A stretch of 64,000 nucleotides of DNA from Aquilaria yunnanensis (GCA_039654915.1 CM077594.1:16863001-16927000); one strand, 5' to 3'. Shown: positions 1 through 11,604, counted from the stretch's first letter. Numbers and translations: made by a program. Notes: generated by a model from the letters alone, not told the origin.

Positions 1-2588
1 GATGGACAAATATCCATGACTTGGAATGTGATGTGGAAAAGACAGGGACCAATCCCTATTGGTAGCTCTATTTCTCCAACAACATCTCTCTTCGTTCCGT
101 CAAATGCTCGAACAACAATATGACTGTTGTTGAGGTATGATGGGTCTAAACCAATCTTATGTAAGGTTTCGAGTGGCATTACATTTAGAGCTGACCCATT
201 GTCGATAAGAACTCTGGCCATAATCCGATCTTTGTATTTAATCGAAATATGCAGAGCCTTAGAGTGACCCCTTCCTTCTGCTGGTATCTCATCGTCAGTG
301 AATGTGATGAGATTTTGTGTCGTGATGTTGTTGACAAGGTGGTCAAAGTTGTTCACGGAGATATCTTGTTCAACATAAGCCTTATTCAGGACTTTGAGAA
401 GAGCTTCTCGATGGGCATCAGAACTTAAGAGTAATGAAAGTATGGAGATCTTTGCTGGCAGACGGTTCAACTGCTCCATGATACTGTATTCACTTTGCTT
501 TATGAGTTTGAGAAACTCAGTAGCTTGTTCATCTGTTACTGCTCGAGGCATCTCTTGCTCTTTAGATGTGTTAATAGGTCCATTTGCTGGATCTGTAACA
601 TTCTTCTCTTGTTGGAGCTTGTTCATTTGCTCGGGAGAATAACACCGACCGCTTCTAGTCATGCCCCCAACTTCTAACGGAGTTGATGTGATGTTAGAAG
701 TATAGCCATAGTTCCATGGAACAGTTTTGTCTGATTTGTACGGGAATGGCTTTGGAACTTGAATTCTTAAAGGCTTGAGAGCAGATTTTGATATTGGAAT
801 GACTAGTGGTCTTGGCATGATATTGACTTCTTGTTCTTTAATTATCACATTCACGTCATCCTCTTTATCTGACATAAAAACGATGATTTGGGAGGAGTCC
901 ATAAGACTTTGTAGACTTTTACGGAATTCTGGGCATTCTTGGATAGAATGACTTTTACTGTTATGAAAGTTGCACCACTCCTCATCCTCGACTTCTTTAT
1001 TTCCAGAAGACTTTCCTATGATAATCCCTTCTTTCACAAGGCATGAATATACATGCTTAAGAGGGGTTATGATATCATTGACTGTTTTCTTCATCGGCCA
1101 GTATTCTTCCATCATATTGACTGGTTTGGCTTGATGAGGAGGCAATGGATTATGAGTGACGTTTGGTTCATCGGAAAAGTCCAACCACTTTGACTCAATT
1201 AATTGTTGGACTATACGCTTCAATGCTATGCAATTTTCCAGTCCGTGGCCCACGGTACCATCATGATATGGGCAATTTATGTTAGGGTCATACCACCTTG
1301 GATACGGGGGTTCCAATGGCCTTGTAGGGATTGGGCGAATAAGTTGACTTTCGATGAGTTTTGGATACAGCTCAGTGTAAGTCATGGGAATTGGTGCGAA
1401 GATTTCTCTTGGTCTTGGTGCAGGTACTAGAGGAGTTGGAACAGGTGGCCGTAACTGATTAGGTCTGTTGGGAGGATAATTGTTGGGTCTATTGGGAAGA
1501 TAATCATTGGGCCTATTGGGAGGATAATCATTGGGCCTATTGGTAGGATAATAATTGGGCTTATTGACAGAATAGGATAGGCGAGGTCCGGTGGCCACAG
1601 TGCCCACGAAGGGAATCCCTCTTCCTCTTCCTATTTGTTGTATTTCTTCATCTTTTCTTCTGGAAGGTCCTCCTCTTTTCATAGGATCGCTAAAGGATTC
1701 AGTAATCTTCCCAGTCCTGATACCATGCTCGATCCTTTCTCCAGACATTACTACGTCGGAGAAGTTAGTTGCCGCATTGCCAATAAGTTTGTCATAATAT
1801 GGGTATTTCAGTGTCTGGACAAACAAAGTGACCATTTCTCTTTCTGTCATGGGTGGCTGAACCTGTGCAGCTAAGTCCCTCCACCGCTGCGCATATTTCT
1901 TGAAAGTTTCTGGCTTTTTCTTCTCCATGTTTTGGAGAGTTTGGCGATCCGGAGCCAAGTCCATAACGTGTTTATAGTTGCCGATGAAGGCCTGAGCAAG
2001 GTCATTCCAAGTTTTTATGTTCCTTGGACCTTGGCTTAGATACCACTGTAATGCTGATTTTGTGAGACTTTCCTGAAAAAGTGCGATCCACACATTTTCA
2101 TCTTTTGTGAGTGGTTATAGTCTCCTTAGGAACAATGTGATGTGAGTGATGGGATCACTCGTTCCATCGTATTTCACGAAATCTGGCACCTTAAAATCTG
2201 AAGGGATTACGACGTCTGGCACTAAGCAGAGGTCATCCACCGAGAGAGATCCGAATATAGTGCCTCCTTCAATGGCTCGCAGTCGCTTTTCTATTGTTTC
2301 GAGTTTTTGAGATTCTGCTTCTTCTTTTGGTAATGTCTTCTTCTCTTCCTGTACAGTGTCTTGTTTCAGGTGAACACTAGCAGACGGTCCTGATTCTTGA
2401 AACAGGTTTTCTTGGACTGAGACTCGTTGCGGGGTGAATCCCGGGGGATAAGTGGGATCTTGTACTTCTTTGATGGGGACTTGAGTTGCTTTCCCTTTGA
2501 TTAATTCCATCAATTGTCTCATCTGTTCTGACATACTTTCAATCTTGGACTCCATCTCCATGAGACGTCCTTCGGCTTGTTCTGCCAT
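1..2588 (-). pseudogene. gag-protease region of the Ogre/Tat element, interrupted
   Basis: On the minus strand the frame starts at 2588 (MAEQAEGRLMEM) and runs 157 codons to a TAA at 2115-2117. The same frame stays open beyond that stop. It shows the plant retrotransposon gag region with Trp-rich signatures, then a proline/asparagine-rich repeat stretch (around 1440-1570, RPNNYPPN-like units), a Cys/His segment (WCNFHNSKSHSIQECPEF, near 970-920), and finally a retropepsin active-site motif LIDNGSALNVMP near 225-190. The frame leaves the window at position 1. A single nonsense change separates this copy from an open gag-protease frame. Assignment to the Ogre/Tat lineage rests on the protease motif and the upstream ORF1. 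Confidence 0.8.
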
Positions 2589-2776
2589 TAATCTTGTTTG
2601 GAGTCGAGTTGAATATCGGTGTTGAGGTCCAATTTTACCCTTTTAAAGGAATATTTATTTTATTAGATTCTATGTGTGTATGATTGATGTGATGGATGCA
2701 TGCATGAATATTGTAAATACTTGGTGAAAGAAAAACTATAATGGAATTTCTCAATTACATTCAGCAAAAGGTTTGT

Positions 2777-4471
2777 TTAAAAGAAACGACCCAAAGTACA
2801 ATACTGCTTTCTGGCCTTAGATATGAACTCCATCATTCTTTGAACATTTACTGATGGAGTAGGACAGCTCAGTTCTTCTAACTCCTTGGCTTCTTCGCCC
2901 ATTAGTTGGGCTTGTTCTGTAACTTTTCTGACTTTTACCAAAAATGTTTGCAATTGATCTTGAGAAAATCTGTATTGATCTTCCCAGTATCTGACTCTCA
3001 TCTCTTTTTGATCGGTTTCATCAACCAATTGGGAGATGACTTGTTTTTGGTATTCAACTTTCTCTTCGAGGAGTTGTGTTTTGTGACCGAGCTGTTGCAT
3101 GTCAAGGAGCATCCTCTTGTTCTTCTCCTTTTCTTCCTCTAGTTCTTTCTCCAACTCTCTTTTCGCCAATTTTCTGATGACCTCTTCAGATAGAACTATT
3201 CCTTCCTTCCGGTTATTTCTCCATTCATAATAAGCAGTGGGAGAAATAATAGGCCCCGACTTCAATATGAAAATTCTTTTCCACGCAACTGAAATACCCA
3301 TTGCGAGCTTATTTGAATTTGGATCTTCGTGTGAAAATTCCAACTTACTCAGATTATGCGTCATGGGTATAAATTGCATGGACCCAAATTGTTTTCGTAC
3401 TTGAGCTGGGGCATAACTTGTTCCTCCCCATATACCTAAGAGAGGAACCCACGGGCAATTGCCGCATCGGTAGACAACGCGGGTGGAGGTAGACCAGGGG
3501 GCTCTCCATTCAATTTGGAATTCGGTGATGTTCTTGAAATAATCAACCCATGCTTCCTTGCTGTCGTGATGAATGGTTTCACTTTTCAAAAAGGCTTCGA
3601 TTGGGATGAAGTCCTTTGAAAAGCGATTTCCAAAATGTTGCTTCTCACAAGGAAGGTGGCTTTTGATCCAAATGTTGAGGAGATGTGAACATCCTATGAA
3701 TTTGCCCCCTCTTTGGCGACAAAAGTTTAATGCCCTGATAGTTTCACATAATATTACTGAGGTCGGATTTATTTGAGCATTGCAGATTTGCTCAAATAGT
3801 GTAATGATGTCTCCTTCAATGAATCCGACGATTCTTGGGAAGACTACCAGGCCATATATCGCCAAGGCGAAAAGCTTGCGTCGTTGATTTTTCTGAGGGA
3901 GAACGTGACTTAATTGTTTTAAGTCGATCCAACTGATAAATTTTCGAGATCCTTTTGTTGCAAACTTGGTTTGAAGACTGGAAGCTGGCATATCCAATAA
4001 TTTTGCTAGGGCTCGATGAGGCTCCGTTCTTCTATCATGTTGATAAGTCTCGATTGGATAGTCGGAGGACCAACCCAAGAGGCTGTTGTATTCTTCAATG
4101 GTTGGAACCAGATCCATCTTATCGAAAGAAAAGCATCGATAAAATGGATCCCAAAATTGTATTAGAGCCCGGACAAGTGATGCATCAACGGTAACCTTTA
4201 GTAGGCAAGTGATGTGACCATATTTTGCCGTAAAAGCTTCCCGATCAGCAGAATTCCAACTATTCCAGACTTGCAATAATTCCGTGGTGTCGTTCTGATT
4301 TATCCGGACCGATACCTGGTCCTTAAGCTGTACGTGAGAATGGGATGTCAGAGCATCTCCGTGAAGCTTTTGAGCCGTTTCGGAATATTCCATAGCTTCA
4401 GGCTGAGTTTCGATTACCGTGTCATTCCATGATCCAGTAACAGCCGTGGGAAGATAATCGAGAATATCCAT
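2777..4471 (-). CDS. Ogre/Tat ORF1 protein (DUF7745-type)
   Basis: Open frame of 564 residues without a stop, directly upstream of gag on the same strand. The N-terminal two thirds resembles the plant mobile-element domain catalogued as DUF7745: an opening segment with YGHITCLL, then a region around PTIEEYNSLLGW, later FCRQRGGKFIGCSHLLNIW. Residues of about 420-530 are rich in Glu, Lys and Gln and read as a long coiled coil. Ogre-type elements are known for an extra ORF of unknown function in this position, and I assign no activity. That it is uninterrupted while gag carries a stop suggests fairly recent insertion. The gap to the gag start is 188 bases. The start is the first in-frame ATG (MDILDYLPTA). 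Confidence 0.75.
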   Translation of the reverse strand: MDILDYLPTAVTGSWNDTVIETQPEAMEYSETAQKLHGDALTSHSHVQLKDQVSVRINQNDTTELLQVWNSWNSADREAFTAKYGHITCLLKVTVDASLVRALIQFWDPFYRCFSFDKMDLVPTIEEYNSLLGWSSDYPIETYQHDRRTEPHRALAKLLDMPASSLQTKFATKGSRKFISWIDLKQLSHVLPQKNQRRKLFALAIYGLVVFPRIVGFIEGDIITLFEQICNAQINPTSVILCETIRALNFCRQRGGKFIGCSHLLNIWIKSHLPCEKQHFGNRFSKDFIPIEAFLKSETIHHDSKEAWVDYFKNITEFQIEWRAPWSTSTRVVYRCGNCPWVPLLGIWGGTSYAPAQVRKQFGSMQFIPMTHNLSKLEFSHEDPNSNKLAMGISVAWKRIFILKSGPIISPTAYYEWRNNRKEGIVLSEEVIRKLAKRELEKELEEEKEKNKRMLLDMQQLGHKTQLLEEKVEYQKQVISQLVDETDQKEMRVRYWEDQYRFSQDQLQTFLVKVRKVTEQAQLMGEEAKELEELSCPTPSVNVQRMMEFISKARKQYCTLGRFF

Positions 4472-5075
4472 GATAATAGTTCTTTCACCAAATACTTATC
4501 TTTAATGATGAAATGTATATGCCGGAAAAATAAGGAAAAATAGAGTTAGTAAAAAAAATAACACATAGGATCATACAAACATATAGATAAAACAAAACCT
4601 ATGGAAATGGGAACCGAGGCATGGGAAATTCTTAATGGCTGGTTCTAAGGTGGAGTAAGGAATTCTACATGCAGAAGGTGGTTTATCAAAAAGGCAAGGG
4701 ATAGTTCCCGAATCCCGTCACTGAATCATAGTGACGGCCCGATTCCTTACCCTCTAGGGTTAATGTAAGGAATGGATTAATTCGAGTCGTAGCTTTTCGT
4801 GGGCCCATGCAGAGACTAACCGTCTCAGAAGGCAATACACTACTTCGCTACTTTGAAACCGGTGAAGGCTTGGAGACCGTGGCCTCACAAGGACAGCAAC
4901 ACCAATTCCGCTTAGAAAGAATCGTGTTTGATTTAAGGAAGCTCGGGTATAGAGCTTCATTTTGTGAATGCATTATGCATGTTTACTTAAATAAATATAA
5001 TATATAAATCCACATAATAGTAAAGCAAAGTAAATAAAAACAAATCAACTTTAGGCTCGACTCACTAACGTCGAC
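4472..5075 (-). other. Retrotransposon leader (5' untranslated region)
   Basis: These roughly 600 bases between the primer site and ORF1 hold no convincing coding frame. A perfect 8-bp inverted repeat, CCGTCACT / AGTGACGG with a 7-base loop, sits at 4715-4737 and could form a stem-loop in the genomic RNA. Dimerisation or packaging signals are expected in this part of a retroelement, but assigning such a role to this hairpin is inference. Confidence 0.5.
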
Positions 5076-5093
5076 TCCCCAGTGGAGTCGCCA
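5076..5093 (-). other. Primer-binding site, tRNA-Arg type
   Basis: The minus strand reads TGGCGACTCCACTGGGGA, starting three bases after the LTR ends. It would pair with a tRNA 3' end finishing GGAGTCGCCA, which fits a plant tRNA-Arg, the primer known for Ogre elements. The pairing is inferred; the exact tRNA was not checked. Confidence 0.7.
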
Positions 5094-5096
5094 GGC

Positions 5097-7393
5097 TGTG
5101 GCAACGTGCGGGTCTTTTTCGGGAGTCGCCACCAATCAGTTTTCTTAGGTCGATTGGTCACCTTAAAATTGGTCTGCGAGAGTTCGGGGATCGGGAGTAC
5201 GGTTACGCTAAAACAATATTGTTATAGCGCCCAAAATTGGCACCTTAGTTGATTTTAATTTTTGTTTTACTTTGCTTTTAAATAATTTTCAGTTAATTTA
5301 GAAATTTTAACTGAATTAGTCGAAAATGTTGATTTTGGTAATTAATTCGGGTAAAAATTTTATACTTCCGAACCATGGACTCTGCCGAGTCATTTGGACA
5401 CGGAAGATTTTGATTCCGAACCATGGACTCTGCCGAGTCATTTGGACACGGAATTTGGTGAAATTTTAAATAATTTAATCCATATCGTAAAATATGAATT
5501 TTTATCTTTTGTATTTATTTAATTTATTTAATTAAAAAAAATTGATATTTTCCAAACCGTAGATCCTGCCGGATCATCCGGATATGGAAATTATTTTTTA
5601 TTAATTGTTTATTTAATGAATTTTAGTCATAATTTTTATTTTATTATTTTATTATTTTTCTTGAATTTTTAATTATTATTACTTTTAAAAAATATATTTA
5701 AAAAAAACAGAATTGATTTTTTGTTGTATTTTTAGAATTATTCAATTATAATTTTTTAATAATTTTAATAAAAGGTTAATGAAAAAAAATAAAAATTGAT
5801 GTTTCAAAATAATGAAGATTTGAAATAACGACGGATGGGGATTTTTGTTTGAAAAAGATTTTTTTTGATAGCCTTAAAAATGAAGAAAGTTAATTATTCA
5901 CATAAAACTTCTTTTTTTTTAATTAATTATTATTTACTTATTGATTTTATTTATTATTAAATAAATGAAATAAATTTTATCATAAAGTAAAATTTTGGCA
6001 TAAAAGGAAAATTAAATAAAGTAAAGTAAAGGGGATTTTTTTTTTTAGTTTAGACATCCATAAAAAAAATGCATAAAATAACACATGTAAATAAATAAAA
6101 GGAAAACATATAAAGTAAATAAAGGAATATTAAAGAATAAATAAATAAAGTGGGGCTTTTTGACCTTCTACTTTTTTAAAAATTAAATAACATATTCAAA
6201 TAAATAAATAAACAAATAAAAAGCACATAAAGTAAATAAAGGAAAGTTAAAGATCAATAAATAGTAAGCAAATAAATAAAGTGGGGCTTTTTGGCCATCC
6301 ACTAAAAATAAATAAATAGGAGGTATAACCTTCCATGAATTATTATAATAATAATAATAATAAAGATAATAAAAGTTAGTTGTTAGAATTAGTTGTTAAT
6401 AACAATAATAATAACAATAATAAAAGTTAGTAAAGTTAGTTGGGTTAGTTGTTAACAATAATAACAATAAAAGTTAGTAAAGTTAGTAAATTAGTAAGTT
6501 AATAATAATAATAACAACAATAATTAAAGGTTAGTAATAATAACAATAATAAACAAATAAAATGTAAAAGAGAGTTAGTAATTAGTTAATTCTGCAGAAA
6601 TAAATAAAAGGTTAGTGACTAAAATGAATAAATATGAGAAGATGAAGGATAAAAAATGAGGTTGTACCTTTTGAAAATGAATTTTGAATTCCGGAGCAGA
6701 GGTGCGCGCGCGGGGGTGAAAAAAAAAAAAAAAAACAGTCAGAGAAGGTTTAGGTTTTCTGGAGAGGAAGAGAAGAGGGCCAGGGACCTAGGCTAATTTT
6801 TTCCTTTTTTTCAAAACGAAGCTCTAAGTTTTTTTTCTTATTTTATCTCTATGTTCAGCATGAAATTTGGGGGGCTATTTATAGAGGAAGTTTAGCTGAA
6901 CTGTTGATGGATAAATTAATAAAAAATTTCAAACTTATCTCTTAAATTGGTAAAATGACAGTTTTAGTCCTTTACGTCTCTCAGCCTCTGGATAAGTTCC
7001 TGAAGCTTCTGATTTTGACAATTTTGTCGTTTTCTGTCAATTTGAGACAAAAACGTCGGCAGGCTCAAAATTTTATGTGACAAACTGCCAAATGCTCCTG
7101 AAACTTTCAGAATTTGTCAATTTTGCCTGAAACTTCTTAATTTTGTCATTTTTACCTCAAACTTTTAAATTTTGTCATTTTTATGGAGTTTTTTATTTTT
7201 TTTCTTTCAAACATACACATATAGACAAATATATCAAATCTTCATAAAACAAAACAAAAATATATTTTAAACTAATTAAAAAAAAAATTAGTAATAATAA
7301 TAACAATAATAATAATACATTTTTTATTTAATTTTTTTTATTTAAATTTTTTTTAAAATTATTTTAATGGCCGGACGAAATTGGGTGTCAACA
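5097..7393 (-). repeat. 5' LTR of the Ogre/Tat-type element
   Basis: On the minus strand the LTR begins TGTTGACACCCAATTT at 7393 and ends TGCCACA at 5097, giving 2,297 bp with TG...CA ends. A TATA box (CTATAAATAG, near 6884-6875) separates a U3 of about 500 bp from a very AT-rich remainder. That remainder contains three degenerate copies of a unit with the core GTGGATGGCCAAAAAGCCCC (around 6040, 6155 and 6285) and three copies of an imperfect palindrome with the core GACTCTGCCGAGTC (5366-5404, 5415-5453, 5554-5589). The last 100 bases closely match the end of the solo LTR at 24033-27148, including the motif GATTGGTGGCGACTCCC. The sequence just beyond 7393 differs from the LTR, which supports this edge. 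Confidence 0.85.
6873..6886 (-). promoter_or_regulatory. LTR TATA box
   Basis: The minus strand reads CTATAAATAGCCCC. It lies about 515 bp inside the LTR, where the U3 promoter is expected. The equivalent position of the related solo LTR has CTATAAATAGGGG at 24570, so the element is conserved between the two copies. Transcription would start roughly 30 bases further along the minus strand. Confidence 0.6.
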
Positions 7394-7580
7394 CATACAA
7401 CGAGCCTAGGAGGTCGGTCGGCGACGGAGAGCGAGAGCGAGCAGAGAGAGCGAGTGACGGGGGAGAAGAGCGACGGAGAGTGAGAGCGAGCAGAGAGAGC
7501 AAGCAAGAGCGAGAGCGAGCGACGGAGGAGAAGAGCGACTGAGAGCGACGGAGAGCGAGAGCGAGGGAGCAGAGAGAACG
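7394..7580. repeat. GA-rich minisatellite-like repeat
   Basis: From about 7420 to 7580 the plus strand is almost pure purine with scattered C. It is built from variants of GAGCGAGAGCGAGCAGAGAGAGCGAG followed by GACGGAGGAGAAGAGCGA, repeated about two and a half times with a unit of 60-70 bases. It abuts the LTR edge at 7393. Any coding frame here is compositional. It resembles the CT-rich tract inside the solo LTR (24660-25240) in composition only. Confidence 0.6.
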
Positions 7581-9106
7581 AGAGAAAAAGATTACTGGTG
7601 GGAGAGAGAAAATTACGGGAATTAAATGGTAATTAGTGATAATTATAAAAGGAAACTTAGTGATAATTATCACAAAAATTATGAATTTATCCTAATTGAT
7701 TCAAGTTTCCTTTTAAATCTAAAACTAACTGAACCCAAACGTCATCTAATAGGTGCTTGTGCACCTAGGTGCATTTCAGAAGCTTTCAGCTTTCTATGGA
7801 TCTAATTAATGTCTTCATTTAATGAATATAAATGAAGATTGCTTGGAAAATCATTTTCAAATTAATATTTTGATACAAAAATTATGTAATTAGGCAATTT
7901 TATCAGAAAATTATAAAAGGGATTAACTAAGTAATACGAATATAAATATGAAAATGACATGAAACTTAAAAACTAAGAAGTAGCCAAAGAAGTAGAGATG
8001 GACCAAATATGGTGACTGCTTGTATGATGCCAATAATTGAGGCATAGATAACAAAAACAGAAGAATGAGGAAAACACAAACCAAAGGCAAACTAAATAAT
8101 AATTCATTCTAGAATGATGATAACTAGAAGCAACTGTAAAGCAAAATCAGAACAAAAACAAGCAAAGGTTGTTATTCAAAGGGAATAAAAGGAAAGATGA
8201 TGAGTTTCTTCACATGGTCGGGGTCCAAGACAAGGACAATGTGCTCTATTAACCAGCCAATTCTGAGAATCAAATAAGGCAATTCATGAGACCAACACAA
8301 TTAAATTAAATGGACTCTCCATTGAACCTAAGTCTATGGTGAACATCTGATCATCGAACAAACTAGAAGAACATTAACACCTAAACCTAAGTATCCTGAA
8401 TAGTCGATCAAACAAAAAGTGAGTTGTTGTGAGTTTTTAAATTGTGGAATATGGCGTCTATCACGAGTTGCAGTTGTCAGATTCTGTTTTCATCTTTTGG
8501 AACAAAGTGGCTGTCGCGATTTTCAAATTGTGGAATAGGGCGGTTGGAATGAGATGCAGTTATCGCAAAGAAGAGCTGCGGTTGTCGAAACAAGCCACGA
8601 CGTCGACTAACCACAGTTGAGAATAGTGACACAATGGACAAAGAAAGAATTTCAATTTTTGATCAGAGGCGAGGTGGCCAGAGAGGTGTTCTGCAGCCAG
8701 CAAATGCATGAAGACTAGGGATTGCCTTTGCCAATATTCACTTTTTTCCCCTATCTTTTTCTTTAGTTATAAATTGGCCCCAACATGCAAGCACCTTCTG
8801 AAACGGTCATGGATAGCAGTTTCTAACATTGGTGTGCATGAAATTGTTGAAGCGGTTTTTAGTGACCACTTCAAGTTGTATGCTTCAAAACACCTGCTTT
8901 TTTGTAGTGTCCCTCAACAACATCGGCTCCAATTACCTAATTACAGATTAATCACTTGAGAAGAGTAAGAAAGATACTCAGAACCGAAGCAACCACCTTC
9001 TGGCCATCCTATTCGTCAAACTTAACCCTATGCCTAGTCGACAACCATCTCTTTCGTCTTCGTCCCCCTAAATCTTTGTCTCCCTTGCTTCTGTGTTGAT
9101 GTCGTG
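7581..9106. other. Intergenic, no gene seen
   Basis: AT-rich unique-looking sequence on both strands. Short ORFs show no recognisable domain and no splice-consistent exon series. No tRNA or inverted-repeat element with a clear target duplication was found. Confidence 0.4.
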
Positions 9107-9208
9107 ACTACCAAAATAGGTAGCGAGTTTGGAAGAACGCTTAGTAAGGATTACATGGAGGTTGTCGGTTTCCCATTTGAAAAGACACACGAGAACAGGA
9201 GGAAGCAT
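9107..9208 (-). pseudogene. Nudix hydrolase fragment (CoA-diphosphatase / NUDT15-like)
   Basis: The minus-strand frame gives PPVLVCLFKWETDNLHVILT followed by KRSSKLATYFG. This matches the start of the Nudix domain in plant NUDT11/15/22-type proteins, where the family reads roughly AAVLICLFEG..GDLRVILTKRSS.LSTHSGE. About 30 residues align without a gap. The Nudix box itself (GX5EX7REUXEEXGU) is absent: the frame diverges right after the segment and stops. Flanking sequence shows no further exons, so this is an isolated fragment, perhaps carried here by a transposon. The surrounding DNA has no terminal repeats that I could define. Confidence 0.5.
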
Positions 9209-9250
9209 GAAGACTGGTGAACTCGAGGAGGTGTTCTTCAATTTTCCCAA

Positions 9251-11300
9251 GACCCGATGGCTTGTGATGCCAATCTATGCCCATATTCGTGACCTTCAGA
9301 TTTGGGGTTTTAGAGACAATCTATTCATTCATCCAGAGGCTCGACTTCTCTCCTTCATTCGATGCCACCAATTGTCTCCTTCTCCACTCTCTTCCCTAGC
9401 CCCAATTCAATCGATTCATCAATTTATTCAAACCAGGCTTTCGATTGATTGAATTAATTCATCGATTCATTTGAATCTTTCAAACAACTCTCTCCCCCAG
9501 TCCATTGCAAACATTTTCTGGCTTGCTTCCTGCCATTGCGGACAATCGAACCATTGCGGATGTTTTCCCGCTTAGTTCTAGCCAAGACTCATCATTTTAT
9601 AAAGGTATGGTTGAGAAAATAAAATTGCAAAGTTTTGGGGCAAAGTTTCTAATGAAGAAGGCTAGGATGACAATTTGGGTATTTTTCCTCTTTTTTCCTT
9701 TAACAGTCATTAACGGAGTTAGCCTTAGGCATTTGAAAAATGAAGGATACAAGTGTAGGTTATGACATACTCAGGGGGTCTAGGTAATTTTCCCTTTGAT
9801 TTCTAACCTTTTCCCTAAACACACATTATTTTTCTCAAATTTCTCTAATCTTTCCCTTTGAACCTTCCGTGTTCTCTGCGCCCACCGCCTCATTGTCGCC
9901 CGGTGTTGTTAGTCACCAGCGATGCCAAAAATGAGAAGAAGAAATCCGCCCTCATCCTTGCCGTAAAAACAGACATTTGCTGCCTCTAATACTCGCCTCC
10001 TCAAGAAGCACCACTACCACCATGTTGCCATGGCCAGCAATGAGCCTTTTTTCATTTCCCATGAAATCCTCATCACTCTAATTTTGTCTCCTCCTGCTCC
10101 TTCAATTCTCCGATTTCATTTCCTTTGCTCCTCTAACTCCCCCTCATTCGATTCCTTGTCCCTGCCCCTCCGATTCTCCATTTCATCCTACCCTCCAAAT
10201 CTCTATCTCCTCTCACCCCTCTAATACTATGTCTCCTTTCGCCCTCCCCCCCTTTTGATTCTCTGTTTTCTCACGCCCCTCTGATTCTCTATTTCCATCT
10301 TCGGCTACGGATTCAATTATTCGATTCGAGATGGTAGGGTAGGTGGAAAAGGCAGAGCCATTGGGGCAAAGGGAAACAAGATGGGTGAGAGAAAACTTGG
10401 GCGGCGAAAGAAGAGAATATGATGGCTATGGTGATAAATGATTTGGTTAATTAACATTTTAAGTCCCTAAAATTAATTTTTTTCAATTCTAGTCTAAGAT
10501 TTATTATTTTCTCAATCTTGTTACTCATTGTTATGAAAAAAATGTCACATGACATTGTGGGACCAATCAGAGGGGTATTAAGTGTCATACATGCATTTTT
10601 CATTAGAAATAACAGCTGAAATAATGGATGAAACTCAAATAGGACGTACTGCTTGAGTTAGAAGACCTTAATAATCACTTTTAAAGTTAGGAGACCATTT
10701 TAAGATAAACTGAATAATTAAAAGACCAAATTTAGACTTTACCCTTTTGAAAATAGATTAATCAAATAGTCAGACCATTCATATTCATTAAAGAATTATT
10801 GAAAGAGATAAGAGTTATATACTATTACTAGTAAATTACTCTACCATTAAAATTATTATTTAAATATTTATTTTTTTCAACTTTTTCAATTTATATGAAG
10901 AAAGTTAAGGACAAAAATTGAAATAATACAAAAATTTTCTCCACTTTCGTAATCCCGTGTCAAACCAATTGGTTTAATGGATATGAGACGTGAGAGTATT
11001 ACATAGGTGTAAAGGAATACACACTGCTTGGATATTCCCAACTGCATGCCTTTTAACAAATAAAACAAATTAACACACGTGAAAAAGTAAATAAAAAAAT
11101 AAATAGATAACCATACTAACTAGTATTATTTATTCCCCACTTCCCAATTTGGGCTTACAACGAAACACACCCTGGCGCGTCCAGACTCACGACCGAACCA
11201 AAAGTTGGTCACACGCTCACATAGCGTACTTATCAGAAGAGAAACGTAGATTAAAAATATACCAGAATCGTATAAACCAAAACTTGGCGTCCAAGCAACC
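9251..11300. other. Intergenic, repeat-like, no gene seen
   Basis: This stretch contains pyrimidine-rich tracts (9830-10300), a run of overlapping ATCGATTCAT-like inverted motifs (9400-9475), and AT-rich segments with phrases such as AAGTCCCTAAAATTA (near 10460) that recall termini of plant DNA transposons. No matching opposite end was found. ORFs here are low-complexity and are not proposed as genes. Confidence 0.4.
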
Positions 11301-11604
11301 CTTTTTATATTTAGAATTCCCTTTCTTTTCTTGCTCTATACTCTCTCTTTCTCTCTCTACCGCTCTGGACTAAAGAGGTTTCAGCAGGCAACTCAATCAT
11401 AGGCACCAAAGTGTGCAAGAATTAAATTCTTCCCCAGAACCACAAACCGACAGATTTGTCTTTGCCGCTTCAACTTCTTTTTCTTCTCCTGCTTTTTCTT
11501 GCACCTCTGCTCGGCAATTCTGCGATTTGGCAGTTCTGAAGGATCGGAGGTGATCGAGCGGGTAGATATATATATGGGCACAGGACAAGGGCAGTAGAAC
11601 AGAC

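Larger units (their letters stand above)
1..7393 (-). mobile_element. Ogre/Tat-type Ty3/gypsy LTR retrotransposon, 5' half
   Basis: Read on the minus strand the order is LTR (7393-5097), tRNA primer site (5093-5076), leader, an extra ORF1 (4471-2777), then gag running into an aspartic protease that is cut by the left window edge. An ORF1 upstream of gag, a multi-kilobase LTR and a tRNA-Arg-type primer site are the known hallmarks of the Ogre/Tat branch of Ty3/gypsy elements; the assignment follows from those features. Reverse transcriptase, integrase and the 3' LTR lie outside the window, so the target duplication cannot be checked. The gag frame carries one nonsense codon (TAA at 2115-2117), so this copy is probably not autonomous. 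Its LTR belongs to the same family as the solo LTR at 24033-27148. Confidence 0.9.

Noticed and set aside
10030..10224. 64-codon ORF in a pyrimidine-rich tract
   Set aside because: Ser/Pro/Leu-rich low-complexity translation with no start context or homology.
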